The notes beneath the pieces were generated by a model. That model was given only the letters and a program-made list of their open reading frames with translations. It made no database searches and was not told where the DNA came from. 64,000 bases of DNA, taken from the NCBI RefSeq assembly GCF_900091495.1, contig NZ_LT607413.1:4231001-4295000 (forward strand), written 5' to 3'. Of the stretch, positions 21,523 through 30,526 are shown one piece after another. Within the stretch, counting starts at the first letter, position 1, and every line of letters begins with the position of its first letter. The DNA comes from Micromonospora echinospora (GTDB lineage Bacteria; Actinomycetota; Actinomycetes; Mycobacteriales; Micromonosporaceae). The translations under genes were made by a program, and so were the position numbers.

Positions 21523-21954
21523 GTGCGGCAGTTCGCCTACCTCGGGGTGCTGGCCGGGTGCCTGGTCTGCGCGCTCTGGCTGGAGCCGGTGTTCCGGGTC
21601 AACGTGCTGCGCCGCTGGCGTCGGCTGCTGCTGACCCTGGTGCCGGTGGTGCTGGTCTTCGTGCTCTGGGACCTCGCGGCGATCGCCGCCGGGCACTGGA
21701 CCTTCGACCCGGAGCAGACCACCGGCGTGCTCCTCCCCGGCGAACTGCCCGTGGACGAACTGCTCTTCTTCGTCGTCGTACCGGTCTGCACGATCCTCGG
21801 CTTCGAGGCGGTACGCGCGGTCAACCGCTGGCCGGCGGGGGACGAACCCGCCGGCCCGACGGTCCGACCCGCCGGGGCGGCGGCGGACGGCGCGGGGCCG
21901 TCGACCGGGCGGCCGTCCGACCGGGTGCCGCCGGGAGCCGGGGAACCGGCATGA
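21523..21954 (+). CDS. crtYc: Lycopene cyclase subunit, CrtYc/CrtYe type
   Basis: This is a 143-residue integral membrane protein with three hydrophobic helices. It shows the lycopene-cyclase-domain features: an early helix (FAYLGVLAGCLVCALWLE), a second (VVLVFVLWDLAAIAAGHW), FDPEQTTGV, and the PVDELLFFVVVP segment. The extra C-terminal tail is Pro/Ala-rich and probably disordered. Together with the next gene it should form a heterodimeric cyclase making beta (or epsilon) rings on lycopene. The GTG start sits 1 nt after the preceding stop, and the stop overlaps the next ATG (ATGA). Confidence 0.85.
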   Translation: MRQFAYLGVLAGCLVCALWLEPVFRVNVLRRWRRLLLTLVPVVLVFVLWDLAAIAAGHWTFDPEQTTGVLLPGELPVDELLFFVVVPVCTILGFEAVRAVNRWPAGDEPAGPTVRPAGAAADGAGPSTGRPSDRVPPGAGEPA

Positions 21955-22313
21955 CGTACACCATCGCCGCCCTGACCGGCGCGGTCTGCGTGGCCGTGGT
22001 CGACCTGTACGTGCTGCGCACCCGGCTGCTGCTGCGGCCGGTCTTCTGGGCCACCTACCCGATCATCGTGTTCTTCCAGCTCGTCTCCAACGGCATCCTG
22101 ACCGGCCGGAACATCGTCCGGTACGACCCCGAGGCGATCACCGGCGTCCGGCTCGCGTACGCGCCGGTGGAGGACCTGGTCTTCGGCTTCGCGCTGGTCC
22201 TGCTGACCCTGTCGGTGTGGGTCTGGCTCGGTCGCCGCGGCGTGCAGCGCACCCCGACCGCCGGCGAGGGCAGCCGGCTGCTCGACCTCCTGCGCCGTCG
22301 TAACCGCCCCTGA
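21951..22313 (+). CDS. crtYd: Lycopene cyclase subunit, CrtYd/CrtYf type
   Basis: This is a 120-residue membrane protein with three helices and the partner-domain motifs: FFQLVSNGILTGRNIVRYDP, ITGVRLAYAPVEDLVFGFAL, then WVWLG. Lycopene cyclases of this type occur as one fused or two split chains; here they are split. The ATG overlaps the stop of the first subunit. The ring type (beta or epsilon) cannot be decided from sequence. Confidence 0.86.
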   Translation: MTYTIAALTGAVCVAVVDLYVLRTRLLLRPVFWATYPIIVFFQLVSNGILTGRNIVRYDPEAITGVRLAYAPVEDLVFGFALVLLTLSVWVWLGRRGVQRTPTAGEGSRLLDLLRRRNRP

Positions 22314-22332
22314 CCTCGGGGCCGGCAGCCCG

Positions 22333-22350
22333 CGGCCCGTGTCCGGGCCG
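22333..22350. terminator. Hairpin between convergent crtYd and polyprenyl synthase genes
   Basis: The arms CGGCCCG and CGGGCCG enclose a 4-nt loop in the 48-bp convergent gap, a plausible short bidirectional terminator. Confidence 0.5.
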
Positions 22351-22361
22351 GTCGGCTGCGG

Positions 22362-23444
22362 TCAGTCGGCGCGGCGGGTGGCGGCGATGGCGAGGTCGAC
22401 CAGGGCCTGGCGGGCCTCGGTCTCCAGGTCGACGGTGGCGAGCGCGGCCAGCGCGGTCTCGGTGAGGGCGGCGATCCGCTCCTCGGTACGCGCCAACGCC
22501 CCGCTGACGGTGATCACCTCGCGGAGCCGGGCCACCCCGGCCTCGTCCAGCTCGGGATCGCCGAGATGCTGCTCGACCAGCGTCCGTCCCGCGTCGTCGG
22601 TTCCCGCGACGGCCGCCGCCACCAGGTAGGTCCGCTTCCCCTCGCGCAGGTCGTCGCCGGCCGGTTTGCCGGTCTGCGCCGGATCACCGAACACCCCGAG
22701 CACGTCGTCACGGAGTTGGAACGCCTCGCCCAGCGGCAGCCCGTACGCCGAGTAGGCCGCCTCGACCTCCGTGGTCGCGCCGGCGAGAGCCGCGCCGAGC
22801 AGCAACGGCCGCTCGACGGTGTACTTGGCCGACTTGTAGCGGGCCACCTTCCCGGCCCGCTCCAGCGAGGTGTCCCCGGTGGCCTGGGTCAGCACGTCGA
22901 GGTACTGCCCGACGGTGACCTCGGTGCGCATCTCGTCGAAGACCGGCCGGGCCCGGGCCAGGGTCCGCGCGTCCAGGCCGGCGCCGTGCAGCATCTCGTC
23001 GGACCAGACCAGGCAGAGGTCGCCCAGGAGGATCGCGGCGGCGTCGCCGAAGCCCTCCGCGTCCCCGGTCCACCCGGCGTCGCGGTGCCGGAGGGCGAAC
23101 CGCCGGTGCACCGCCGGCTCGCCCCGCCGGGTGTCCGACCGGTCCATCAGGTCGTCGTGGATCAGCGCGCTGGCCTGGACGAACTCCAGTGCGGAGAGGG
23201 TGGCGACCACCTGCTCGGAATCCACCCCTCCGGCGCCCCGGTAACCCCAGTAGGCGAACGCCGGCCGCAACCGCTTGCCGCCCCGCAGCACGAACGCCTC
23301 GACCGCCTCGGCGACTGGCACCAGTGCCTCGTCGACCCTGGTCAGCCAGCCGCGCTGGTTGGCCAGGAATCCGGTCAGGGCCTTGTCGACGCGTTGCCGC
23401 AGGCCGGCGCGGTCGACAGGGGATACGGGAGCTGCGTGGGTCAC
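22362..23444 (-). CDS. idsA: Geranylgeranyl-type polyprenyl diphosphate synthase
   Basis: This is a 360-residue trans-prenyltransferase. The first Asp-rich motif is DDLMD (97-101) in ALIHDDLMDRSDTRRG, and the second is LRDDVLGVFGD; GGKRLRP binds diphosphate. It should extend farnesyl or dimethylallyl diphosphate to GGPP for carotenoids or other terpenoids. The position matches idsA2 in M. tuberculosis. GTG 23444 overlaps the stop of the upstream regulator gene (GTGA), so the two genes are coupled. Confidence 0.92.
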   Translation of the reverse strand: MTHAAPVSPVDRAGLRQRVDKALTGFLANQRGWLTRVDEALVPVAEAVEAFVLRGGKRLRPAFAYWGYRGAGGVDSEQVVATLSALEFVQASALIHDDLMDRSDTRRGEPAVHRRFALRHRDAGWTGDAEGFGDAAAILLGDLCLVWSDEMLHGAGLDARTLARARPVFDEMRTEVTVGQYLDVLTQATGDTSLERAGKVARYKSAKYTVERPLLLGAALAGATTEVEAAYSAYGLPLGEAFQLRDDVLGVFGDPAQTGKPAGDDLREGKRTYLVAAAVAGTDDAGRTLVEQHLGDPELDEAGVARLREVITVSGALARTEERIAALTETALAALATVDLETEARQALVDLAIAATRRAD

Positions 23445-24787
23445 GTGACGACGCTAGCCGGTCGCCGTCGGCGACCGCGCACCACCGGGGGTGTGACGCG
23501 CCGGGGAAGGTACGGGCGGGCCGCCGTGACCAGCGCCGCGTGCCGGCGTACGGCAGGTTCCGCCCGCTGCGCGGCCAACCGCCGCCCCACCTCGGCGAGA
23601 TGACCCGCAGCCCGGACCGATCCGGACCGGACGGCGGCGAGCAGGGCCTCCCCGGCCACCGCGCAGGCCTGCTCGACCTCGCCGAGATCGAGGTACGCGC
23701 GGGCCAGCCAGCCCCCGTAGACGGCGGTGGCACGTGGCTGCCCGGGACGGCAGCCGGCGCGCAGCAGCGGCTCGGCGCGCAGCGGTCGGCCGAGCACGGT
23801 CAGCGTCCGGCCGGTCATCGCGGCCAGCTCCGTCGGGTCGAGCCAGTAGAGCCAGGGCGGCTCCCGGCGCGGGTCGTGCCGGTCGGCGACGCGCCGGGCG
23901 GCGGCGAGCGCCTGCCCGGCGGTGGCGTGCCGGCCGTCGAGCGCGGCGGCCAGCGCGACCCGGTGCAACAGCACCGCCCGCAGTCCGGCCGGGGCGCCCG
24001 GACCGGCCCCGGTGTACGCGGCGCGGGCCAGCGACAGCGCGCCGGACGGGTCACCGACCCCGGCGAGCAGGTGGCTCGCCGAGCCGAGCACGTGTCCGGC
24101 CAGCATCCGGTCACCGGCCGCCGTGGCGGCCCGCAACCCCAGCCGGTACGCGGTCAGGCCACCGGCCGGGTCACCGGCGTCGGCGGCGAGCCAGCCGGCG
24201 AGCTGCGCCGCCTCGGCCAGCACCGGCAGCAGCCGGCGCCGCCCGGACGGGCCGGCCAGTCGGACGGCCCGGGCCACCCGCCCCAACCGGGACGCGCCGA
24301 GCCCGGTCAGGTCCGCGCCGCTGGACAGGTCGTCGAGCCGACGCAACCCGGCCAGCCATCCCGCCGGGTCGTCCGGAGTCGGGCGGTCGCCGAGCAGCGG
24401 ACCGGAGACCCGGGCGGCCTCGGCGCCGGGCAGCAGGAGCGACCCGTCCGGGTCGGCCAGCCACCGCTGGGCCAGGGCCAGCAGGGCCCGTCGTGCCCGG
24501 GATCCGTCCGGCACCGGGTACGCGTCGGTGCGGCGGCTCGCCGCCGCGGCCCCGGACAGCCGTTCTCGGGGGACCTCCAGCACGACGGCGAGCCAGCCGA
24601 GCCAGAACTCCCCGGGCACGCGTACCTGCCGCTCCCAGCGGGAGACCTCGTGCCGGCTGAGCGTGGCGACCCCGGCGGCGGCGCAGAGCCGGGCGGCGAG
24701 CTGGGCCTGACTCCAGCCACGGGCCAGCCGGAACCGGGCGAGCAGGGGCCCGGACAGCTCCGGGCCGTGCGGCGGGGGCGGGATCAT
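23441..24787 (-). CDS. XRE-type helix-turn-helix regulator with TPR-like C-terminus
   Basis: This is a 448-residue protein. An N-terminal HTH (LLARFRLARGWSQAQLAARL, then LSRHEVSRWERQVRVP) is followed by about 350 residues of Ala/Leu-rich helical repeats like those in actinobacterial tetratricopeptide regulators. ATG 24787 has GGAGG 5 nt upstream. It overlaps the polyprenyl synthase gene and diverges from metF across a tandem-repeat promoter region, so it could act there (inference). The ligand or peptide signal is unknown. Confidence 0.8.
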   Translation of the reverse strand: MIPPPPHGPELSGPLLARFRLARGWSQAQLAARLCAAAGVATLSRHEVSRWERQVRVPGEFWLGWLAVVLEVPRERLSGAAAASRRTDAYPVPDGSRARRALLALAQRWLADPDGSLLLPGAEAARVSGPLLGDRPTPDDPAGWLAGLRRLDDLSSGADLTGLGASRLGRVARAVRLAGPSGRRRLLPVLAEAAQLAGWLAADAGDPAGGLTAYRLGLRAATAAGDRMLAGHVLGSASHLLAGVGDPSGALSLARAAYTGAGPGAPAGLRAVLLHRVALAAALDGRHATAGQALAAARRVADRHDPRREPPWLYWLDPTELAAMTGRTLTVLGRPLRAEPLLRAGCRPGQPRATAVYGGWLARAYLDLGEVEQACAVAGEALLAAVRSGSVRAAGHLAEVGRRLAAQRAEPAVRRHAALVTAARPYLPRRVTPPVVRGRRRRPASVVT

Positions 24788-24986
24788 GGGGGCCTCCGGG
24801 AAGGTCACGGCGACTCCCGGCGGCCGGGGAGACCCGGACCGGTGCGCCGTCGATCGGACTGCGGACCCCCGCACGGCGGGCGGCCGACCCCCACCCGCTC
24901 ACCGCGCTGCCTCCTGCATACCCGAGGGGTACGACGACTCCGCAGCGGGAGGATCCGCTTCCTCGACCGGAGTACCGCCGCGTCGC

Positions 24987-25060
24987 TCGACCGGGAGTCC
25001 AGCGTTCCCCGACCGGGAGTCCGGCGTCTTTCGACCGGGAGTCCGACGTCTCTCGACCGG
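24987..25060. repeat. 22-bp tandem repeats upstream of metF
   Basis: Three units with an exact 22-bp period (starting at 24987, 25009 and 25031) plus a partial fourth at 25053. The shared core is CGACCGGGAGTCC followed by a short variable part; a weaker copy (CTCGACCGGAGTACC) lies just before. The array ends about 40 bp before the metF -10 hexamer. The rest of the 24788-25111 gap shows nothing else. Confidence 0.8.
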
Positions 25061-25099
25061 GCCGCACATCGGCGGACCGCCGGGAACGTCCCCGCCCGG

Positions 25100-25105
25100 T
25101 AGAGT
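25100..25105 (+). promoter_or_regulatory. TANNNT -10 element of metF
   Basis: TAGAGT ends 6 nt before the metF GTG, consistent with a leaderless transcript. Confidence 0.5.
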
Positions 25106-25111
25106 CGTGGA

Positions 25112-26029
25112 GTGGCGCTCGGTCTTCCCTCGGTCCTTCCCAACTCCCAGCCGTCGATCGGGGAGCTGATCCGCGACGGCCAGCCGACCTTCTCGTTCGA
25201 GTTCTTCCCGCCCAAGACCGCGGCGGGGGAGACCCTGCTCTGGCAAGCGATCCGCGAGCTGGAGTCGCTGCGCCCCTCGTTCGTCTCGATCACCTACGGC
25301 GCGGGCGGCTCGACGCGGGACACCACCGTGGCGGTCACCGAACGGATCGCCACCGAGACCACCCTGCTGCCGATGGCGCACCTGACCGCGGTCAACCACT
25401 CCGTCGCCGAGCTGCGGCACGTGATCGGGCGGCTGGCCGGAGTGGGAGTGCGCAACGTGCTGGCGGTGCGAGGCGACCCGCCCGGCGACCCCACCGGCGA
25501 GTGGATCCCGCACCCCGAGGGGGTGCACTACGCCGAGGACCTGGTGCGGCTGGTCCGCGACTCCGGTGACTTCAGCGTCGGGGTCGCCGCCTTCCCCTAC
25601 CGGCATCCCCGTTCGCCGGACGTCGTCTCCGACACCGAGCACTTCGTCCGCAAGTGCCGGGCGGGGGCCGACTTCGCGATCACGCAGATGTTCTTCGACG
25701 CCGACGACTATCTCCGGCTGCGCGACCGGGTGGCGGCCGCGGGTTGCGACACTCCGATCCTGCCCGGGGTGATGCCGGTCACCCAGCTCGCCACCATCGC
25801 CCGGTCCGAGCAGCTCTCCGGCGCGCCCTTCCCGTCCGCGCTCGCCGAGCGGTTCGAGCGGGTCGGTGACGACCCGGAGGCGGTCCGCCGGCTCGGCATC
25901 GAGCAGGCCAGCGAGATGTGTCGACGGCTGCTCGACGAGGGCGTGCCGGGAATCCACTTCATCACCCTGAACCGCTCCACCGCCACCCGGGAGGTCTGGC
26001 GCAACCTCCAGGTCGGCGCGCGGGTGTGA
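25112..26029 (+). CDS. metF: Methylenetetrahydrofolate reductase
   Basis: This is a 305-residue FAD-dependent TIM barrel that reduces 5,10-methylene-THF to 5-methyl-THF for methionine synthesis. SFEFFPPKT holds the catalytic Glu; [29 protein letters not shown] and FAITQMFFD are family signatures. The length is typical. GTG 25112 is the only start that keeps the conserved N-terminus and sits correctly behind TAGAGT. The gene order with the polyprenyl synthase resembles Rv2172c-Rv2173. Confidence 0.95.
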   Translation: MALGLPSVLPNSQPSIGELIRDGQPTFSFEFFPPKTAAGETLLWQAIRELESLRPSFVSITYGAGGSTRDTTVAVTERIATETTLLPMAHLTAVNHSVAELRHVIGRLAGVGVRNVLAVRGDPPGDPTGEWIPHPEGVHYAEDLVRLVRDSGDFSVGVAAFPYRHPRSPDVVSDTEHFVRKCRAGADFAITQMFFDADDYLRLRDRVAAAGCDTPILPGVMPVTQLATIARSEQLSGAPFPSALAERFERVGDDPEAVRRLGIEQASEMCRRLLDEGVPGIHFITLNRSTATREVWRNLQVGARV

Positions 26030-26190
26030 CGGGAGGATCCCCCGCCGCGTCGTCACCGTGCCGGTCGTCCGGGCCAGCGTGCGGATGGGCGAGCGGGTGG
26101 TGGACGTCGTCGCTCCGGTGTGCCGGCCCCCGGCTGTTCCGGCACGGACCACGACCGGGTGCCGCCGCCGCGACACCCGACGGGTCCTCC

Positions 26191-26196
26191 TACGGT
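26191..26196 (+). promoter_or_regulatory. TANNNT -10 element of the phosphatidyltransferase gene
   Basis: TACGGT ends 6 nt before the GTG at 26203, again leaderless-like. The 26030-26190 gap shows nothing else. Confidence 0.45.
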
Positions 26197-26202
26197 TGAT
26201 CC

Positions 26203-26916
26203 GTGGTGGGCACTCCGCTGAGATGGGACGACTACGCGACCGCCTGGGCCCGGCTGCACGGGGGCTTCGATCCCCGGGCCGCCGCCCCGGTGGTCCGCGG
26301 CTGGCTGCGTTTCGCGTACCACGTCGGCTACCTGCTGGGCCGGCTGCGGGTCACCCCGACGGCGGTCACCGCCGCCGGGGTGCTGCTCTGCTTCTGCGTG
26401 CCGCTGCTCGCCGTACGCCCCTCCGACGGCCCGTTCCTCGCCGCGCTCTTCGTCCTGCTCGCCGCGGTGGCCGACAGCGTGGACGGCGCGGTGGCGGTGG
26501 TGACCGGCCGTAGCACCCGACTCGGATACGTCTACGACTCGCTGGCCGACCGGCTCGGCGAGATCGCCTGGTTGCTGGCGTTCTGGCTGGTGGGAGCGCC
26601 GGGCGCGCTGGTGGTGGCCGGTGGCGCGCTCTCCTGGCTGCACGAGTACGTGCGCGCCCGCGCCGTCGCCGCCGGCATGCGCGAGATCGGCGCGGTGACG
26701 GTGGGGGAGCGGCCGACCCGGGTCAGCGTCGCGTTGGTCGGGTTGCTGGTGGCCGGGCTGGCCGGACTGGTCCGGCCCGAGCTGGCCGCCGGCACGATCA
26801 CCCTGGCCACCGCCGTCTGGGTGCTGCTCGCCGGTTTCGGGCTGGGGCAGTTGCTCTCCGCCGTCCGCCGCGCCCTGCTCGCCGCCGACGCCCCCACGCC
26901 GGCCCGAACCCGTTGA
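26203..26916 (+). CDS. CDP-alcohol phosphatidyltransferase-like membrane protein
   Basis: This is a 237-residue protein with about five or six hydrophobic helices. The CDP-OH-P motif is visible in ADSVDGAVAV, then GRSTRLGYVYDSLADR. All four metal-binding Asp (D-x2-D ... D-x3-D) and the Gly residues are kept, but the Arg normally following the first Ala (DGxxAR) is Val. The enzyme would join a CDP-activated lipid or alcohol to a second alcohol. The substrate is unknown. A second GTG at 26206 could also serve as start. Confidence 0.8.
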   Translation: MVGTPLRWDDYATAWARLHGGFDPRAAAPVVRGWLRFAYHVGYLLGRLRVTPTAVTAAGVLLCFCVPLLAVRPSDGPFLAALFVLLAAVADSVDGAVAVVTGRSTRLGYVYDSLADRLGEIAWLLAFWLVGAPGALVVAGGALSWLHEYVRARAVAAGMREIGAVTVGERPTRVSVALVGLLVAGLAGLVRPELAAGTITLATAVWVLLAGFGLGQLLSAVRRALLAADAPTPARTR

Positions 26917-26954
26917 GGTCGTCCGCCCGCCGGAGGAAGCGGAGCGCCAGCACC

Positions 26955-28463
26955 TCAGGCGGGGCCGATCCGGTCGGCGACGATGCGGGCGGAGAGGGTC
27001 ACCATGGGCAGGCCGCCGCCCGGATGGGTGGAGCCGCCGACCAGGTGCACGCCGTGCGCCGGGGCACGGTTGGCCGGCCGCAGCAGCCTCCCGGCCGTGC
27101 CGTAGATCGCGCCGCCCGGTGCCCCGGTGGCGCTGTCCAGGTCGGCCGGGGTGCGGATCTCGCGGAACAGCAGCCGGTCCCGTACGTCGACGCCCCGCTC
27201 GGCGAGCACGTCCAGGATCCGGTCCGCGTACGCCTCGGCGAGCCCCGGACGACGCCAGTCGACGGCCGACGCGGCGGTGCCGTGCCGGGCCGCGTTGACC
27301 AGCACGAACCACGCCTCGTGGTCGGTCGGGCGGACCATCGCGTCGTCGGCCACGGTGACGAAGACCGTCGGGTCGACCGCTGGCCGGGCACGCCGGCCCC
27401 GCCCCGGGTCGCCGAAGACCGCGTCGAACTCGGCGTCGGTGTCGCGGGGGAAGAACACGTTGTGGTGCGCCAGGCCGGTCGGCCCGCGTACCCCGAGCAG
27501 CAACACGAACCCGGCCAGGCTGCGGTCGGCGAGCCCGGCCAGCCGGCCGGGGCTGGGCAGCAGGTCGCGGTAGACGGTCAGCGCGTCGACGTTGGCCACC
27601 ACCACGTCGGCGGGGACCGGTGTGGCCGCGCCGCGCAGGCGTACCCCGTGGACCCGGCCGCCGGCCGCGTCGATCCGGGTGACCGTGACGCCGGTCTGCA
27701 CGACCACGCCGAGGTCCAGGCAGCGCGACAGCAGCGCGTCGGCGAGCGTGCCCAGGCCGCCGCGCAGATACCAGCCGCCGAAGGCCAGCTCGGCGTAGGG
27801 AACGGCGACCAGCGCGGCCGGCGCGCGGCGCGGGTCCGCGCCGGTGTAGGTGGCGTACCGGTCGAGCAGCATCCGCAGCCGGGGGTCGCTCAGGTGACGA
27901 CGGCCCAGCCCGCGCAGGGTGCGGCCGGGTGCGATCGCGGCCAGGTCGCCCAGCCGCCAGGCCAGCGCCGCCAGGTCCCGGGGCGAGTCGATCGGCCGGC
28001 GCAGGACGTCCCGCCAGGACGCCTCCCAGACCCGGCCGGCGCGCCGCCACAGTCCCCGCCAGTCGGCCGCCGCGCGGTCCCCGAACGTCGCGCCGATCCG
28101 TTCGGTGAACTCCACCGGGTCGGCGCAGGAGTCCAGGGTGGTTCCGCCGCCGGACGCCGCGCCGGGCCCGCCGTCGGGGAAGACGTGCCGCACGATCGGA
28201 TCCAGCGGGACGAGGTCCAGGTACTCGTCGAGTTTCGCCCCGGTCGCCTCGAACAGTTCGGTGAAGACCTCGGGGAGGGTGAGCAGGCTCGGACCGGTGT
28301 CGAAGTGGAACGACCCGGCGGGCGTGTCGTGCGTGTACCGGCCGAGCTTCCCACCGACCGTGTCGGCGCGCTCGAAGACGGTCACCTCGTGCTCCGCGGC
28401 GGCCAGCCGGGCGGCGGCGGCCAGCCCACCCACCCCGGCGCCGACGACCACAACCCGAGCCAT
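26955..28463 (-). CDS. crtD: CrtI/CrtD-type carotenoid desaturase
   Basis: This is a 502-residue FAD flavoprotein. The N-terminal dinucleotide fold is VVVGAGVGGLAAAARLA. The C-terminal FAD motif VHLVGGSTHPGGGLPMV is nearer the CrtD (methoxy/hydroxyneurosporene desaturase) pattern than phytoene desaturase. Next to CruF-like and GT2 genes, C-3',4' desaturation of an acyclic end is the best guess; phytoene desaturation remains possible. AGGAGG 4 nt before the ATG overlaps the stop of the upstream glycosyltransferase gene. It is the last gene of a six-gene operon. Confidence 0.85.
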   Translation of the reverse strand: MARVVVVGAGVGGLAAAARLAAAEHEVTVFERADTVGGKLGRYTHDTPAGSFHFDTGPSLLTLPEVFTELFEATGAKLDEYLDLVPLDPIVRHVFPDGGPGAASGGGTTLDSCADPVEFTERIGATFGDRAAADWRGLWRRAGRVWEASWRDVLRRPIDSPRDLAALAWRLGDLAAIAPGRTLRGLGRRHLSDPRLRMLLDRYATYTGADPRRAPAALVAVPYAELAFGGWYLRGGLGTLADALLSRCLDLGVVVQTGVTVTRIDAAGGRVHGVRLRGAATPVPADVVVANVDALTVYRDLLPSPGRLAGLADRSLAGFVLLLGVRGPTGLAHHNVFFPRDTDAEFDAVFGDPGRGRRARPAVDPTVFVTVADDAMVRPTDHEAWFVLVNAARHGTAASAVDWRRPGLAEAYADRILDVLAERGVDVRDRLLFREIRTPADLDSATGAPGGAIYGTAGRLLRPANRAPAHGVHLVGGSTHPGGGLPMVTLSARIVADRIGPA

Positions 28464-28472
28464 GTCGCCCTC

Positions 28473-29612
28473 CTAGCCGACCGGACGACCCCGCCAGGAG
28501 AGACGGCGTCGCTTCCGCAGATGGTACGACCGGACGGTCAGCCAACCCAGGACCACGACCGACACGGGGTGGGCGAGCGCGTCGGGCCACCACCGGCCCC
28601 CGGTGGCCCGGGCGCTGACCACCCGTCCGGCGACGCCGAGCAGGTAGCCGGCTGCGGCCAGCGCGGCGACCGTCGGCGCGCCGACCAGCAGCGCGGCGGC
28701 GACCAGCAGCGGCGGCGCCACGTAGAGCAGACCGAGTAGGGCCACCACGACGGCCGCCGCGCCCGGGTGACCGAACGAGGCCCAGAGCGACTTGGTGTAG
28801 CCGTCGCGTAGCTGCGGCCAGGTGTCGTACATCCGGCAGTCGGCCAGCCGGGAGCCGTCGGCGAGGGCGATCCGGCCGCCGGCCCGTTTCACCACGCGGG
28901 CCAGCTCGATGTCCTCCAGCACCCGGTCGCGTACCGCCGCGTGCCCGCCGGCCCGGTGGTAGCCGGCCCGGTCCACCACCAGAAACTGCCCGCCCGCCGC
29001 CGCCAGCGACGGCCGGGACGAGCGTTCCATCGCGCGCAGCGGCAGGAAGGTCAGCCACAGCCACTGCAACAGCGGCTGGACCAGGCGGTCGCCCGCCGTC
29101 GCCACCAGGATCCTCGGGTACGGCGACAGCAGCGTCACCCGCGCGGCGCGCAGTTCGGTGACGGCCGCCGCCACCGCGTCCGGGGCGAGCACGACGTCGG
29201 CGTCGACGAAGACCAGCGCGGTGGCCGCCGGATCGGCGTGCTGCGCGAGCTGGTGGCAGGCGTGCGGCTTGCCCAGCCAGCCCGGCGGCGGCGTGACCCC
29301 GGTCAGCAGGGTGACCCGCCGGTCGTCGCCGACCACGGCGCGCACCACCTCGGCGGTGCCGTCGGTCGAGCCGTCATCGAGCACCACGATCCGCAGCCCC
29401 GGCACGCCCCGCTGGGCGAGCAGCGCCCGCAGGCACGGGGTGACCCGGTCGGCCTCGTCGCGCAGCGGCAGCAGCACCGCCACCGGCTCGTCGACCACGG
29501 CTGGTCGGTCGGCGGGGCGACGCAGCCAACGGGTGGCGTTGACCAGGGTGTGCCCGGTCAACGCGGCGAGCACGACCAGCAGGACCAGCACGGCGACGAC
29601 CGGACCGGTCAT
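28473..29612 (-). CDS. cruC: Membrane GT2 glycosyltransferase, probable carotenoid glycosyltransferase
   Basis: This is a 379-residue protein. An N-terminal anchor helix precedes a GT-A domain with VAVLLPLRDEADRV, VLDDGSTDGT, the DAD metal site in LVFVDADVVL, and the acceptor-site EDIELARV. Two or three hydrophobic helices close the protein. This is the architecture of diaponeurosporenoate/bacterioruberin-type glycosyltransferases. Between CruF-like and CrtD-like genes it probably glucosylates the tertiary hydroxyl made by CruF (inference). ATG overlaps the cruF stop. Confidence 0.78.
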   Translation of the reverse strand: MTGPVVAVLVLLVVLAALTGHTLVNATRWLRRPADRPAVVDEPVAVLLPLRDEADRVTPCLRALLAQRGVPGLRIVVLDDGSTDGTAEVVRAVVGDDRRVTLLTGVTPPPGWLGKPHACHQLAQHADPAATALVFVDADVVLAPDAVAAAVTELRAARVTLLSPYPRILVATAGDRLVQPLLQWLWLTFLPLRAMERSSRPSLAAAGGQFLVVDRAGYHRAGGHAAVRDRVLEDIELARVVKRAGGRIALADGSRLADCRMYDTWPQLRDGYTKSLWASFGHPGAAAVVVALLGLLYVAPPLLVAAALLVGAPTVAALAAAGYLLGVAGRVVSARATGGRWWPDALAHPVSVVVLGWLTVRSYHLRKRRRLSWRGRPVG

Positions 29613-30526
29613 GCGGTGGCGTCCAGCCGCCGGTGTCCGGACCCTGCCGGTGGCCGCTGTCGCCGGTGGCCCCGGACGAGCGTGACCGCCAGCGGCACCG
29701 CCGCCACCGCCATGCCGGCGGCACCCCACAGCGCCGAGGCGGGCAGGCCGAGGAAGACCGCGTGGGCCAGCACGCTGGAGAAGTACGTCCACAGGTACAG
29801 CGCGTACATCGGGTGGTCCGCCGGGCCGGTCCGGTCGGCCGACGATCCGGCCAGCGGCCGTAGCAGCGTCATCATCAGCACCCCGAACAGCAGCCAGCCG
29901 AGGTAGTTGCTGACCGGGATGCCGGGCAGGCCGGGCAGGGCCGGGGTGGCGTCCCGCCAGCGCCAGTACCCCTCGGCGACCATCTGCGGGTCGAGGAAGA
30001 GATCCCAGGCGGCCAGGCCGACGGCGGCCAGCGCGACCCGCCGTACGCCGGACCGGACGAGGCGTGTCGCGGCGAGCCACGCCGGCCAGGCCATCCAGGT
30101 CCAGGCCAGCGGGATGATCAGGGGCACCCCGGCGAGTTTCGGCCCGAGTTCACCGGAGTAGTCGTAGCTGCCGAACGGGAAGCCGGTGGCCACGCCGAGC
30201 GCCTCGATGGCGAACCCGCCGCCGGTGGCGACCGTGACCAGTGCCGCCGCCGTCCGGGGGCCCCGGGTGAGCAGCGCGTGGCCGACCGAGAGGAGGTATC
30301 CGAGGACGACCGTGGCCACGGTCAGCGCCGCCCGGGTGCTCCCGCCGGTGAGCGGGTAGCCGATCTGGGCGAGGACGAGAACGCCGAGCAGCACCCAGGT
30401 CGGTCGGGGCGGCCGGGTGTCCCCGCCCGCACCCCGTTCCGGCCGGCGCGCGGCGGCGGGCCGGTCATCGGGCGCGACGGGTGCGGAACGGCCGGTCACG
30501 ACGGGTGGGGGCCGGTCACCGCTCAT
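29609..30526 (-). CDS. cruF: CruF-like carotenoid 1',2'-hydratase (DUF422 family)
   Basis: This is a 305-residue protein with about seven to eight membrane helices. Family motifs are clear: IEALGVATGFPFGSYDYS, LGPKLAGVPLIIPLAW and GLAAWDLFLDPQMV. Family members add water across the 1',2' double bond of acyclic carotenoid ends (bacterioruberin and myxol-type pathways), creating the hydroxyl that is later glycosylated. The 40-residue N-terminus is Pro/Arg-rich and outside the domain. The start lies inside the preceding GNAT gene (11-nt overlap). Confidence 0.88.
   Translation of the reverse strand: MSGDRPPPVVTGRSAPVAPDDRPAAARRPERGAGGDTRPPRPTWVLLGVLVLAQIGYPLTGGSTRAALTVATVVLGYLLSVGHALLTRGPRTAAALVTVATGGGFAIEALGVATGFPFGSYDYSGELGPKLAGVPLIIPLAWTWMAWPAWLAATRLVRSGVRRVALAAVGLAAWDLFLDPQMVAEGYWRWRDATPALPGLPGIPVSNYLGWLLFGVLMMTLLRPLAGSSADRTGPADHPMYALYLWTYFSSVLAHAVFLGLPASALWGAAGMAVAAVPLAVTLVRGHRRQRPPAGSGHRRLDATA

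Noticed and set aside
24987..25060. CRISPR array
   Set aside because: The 22-bp units are contiguous with no unique spacers and there are no cas genes.
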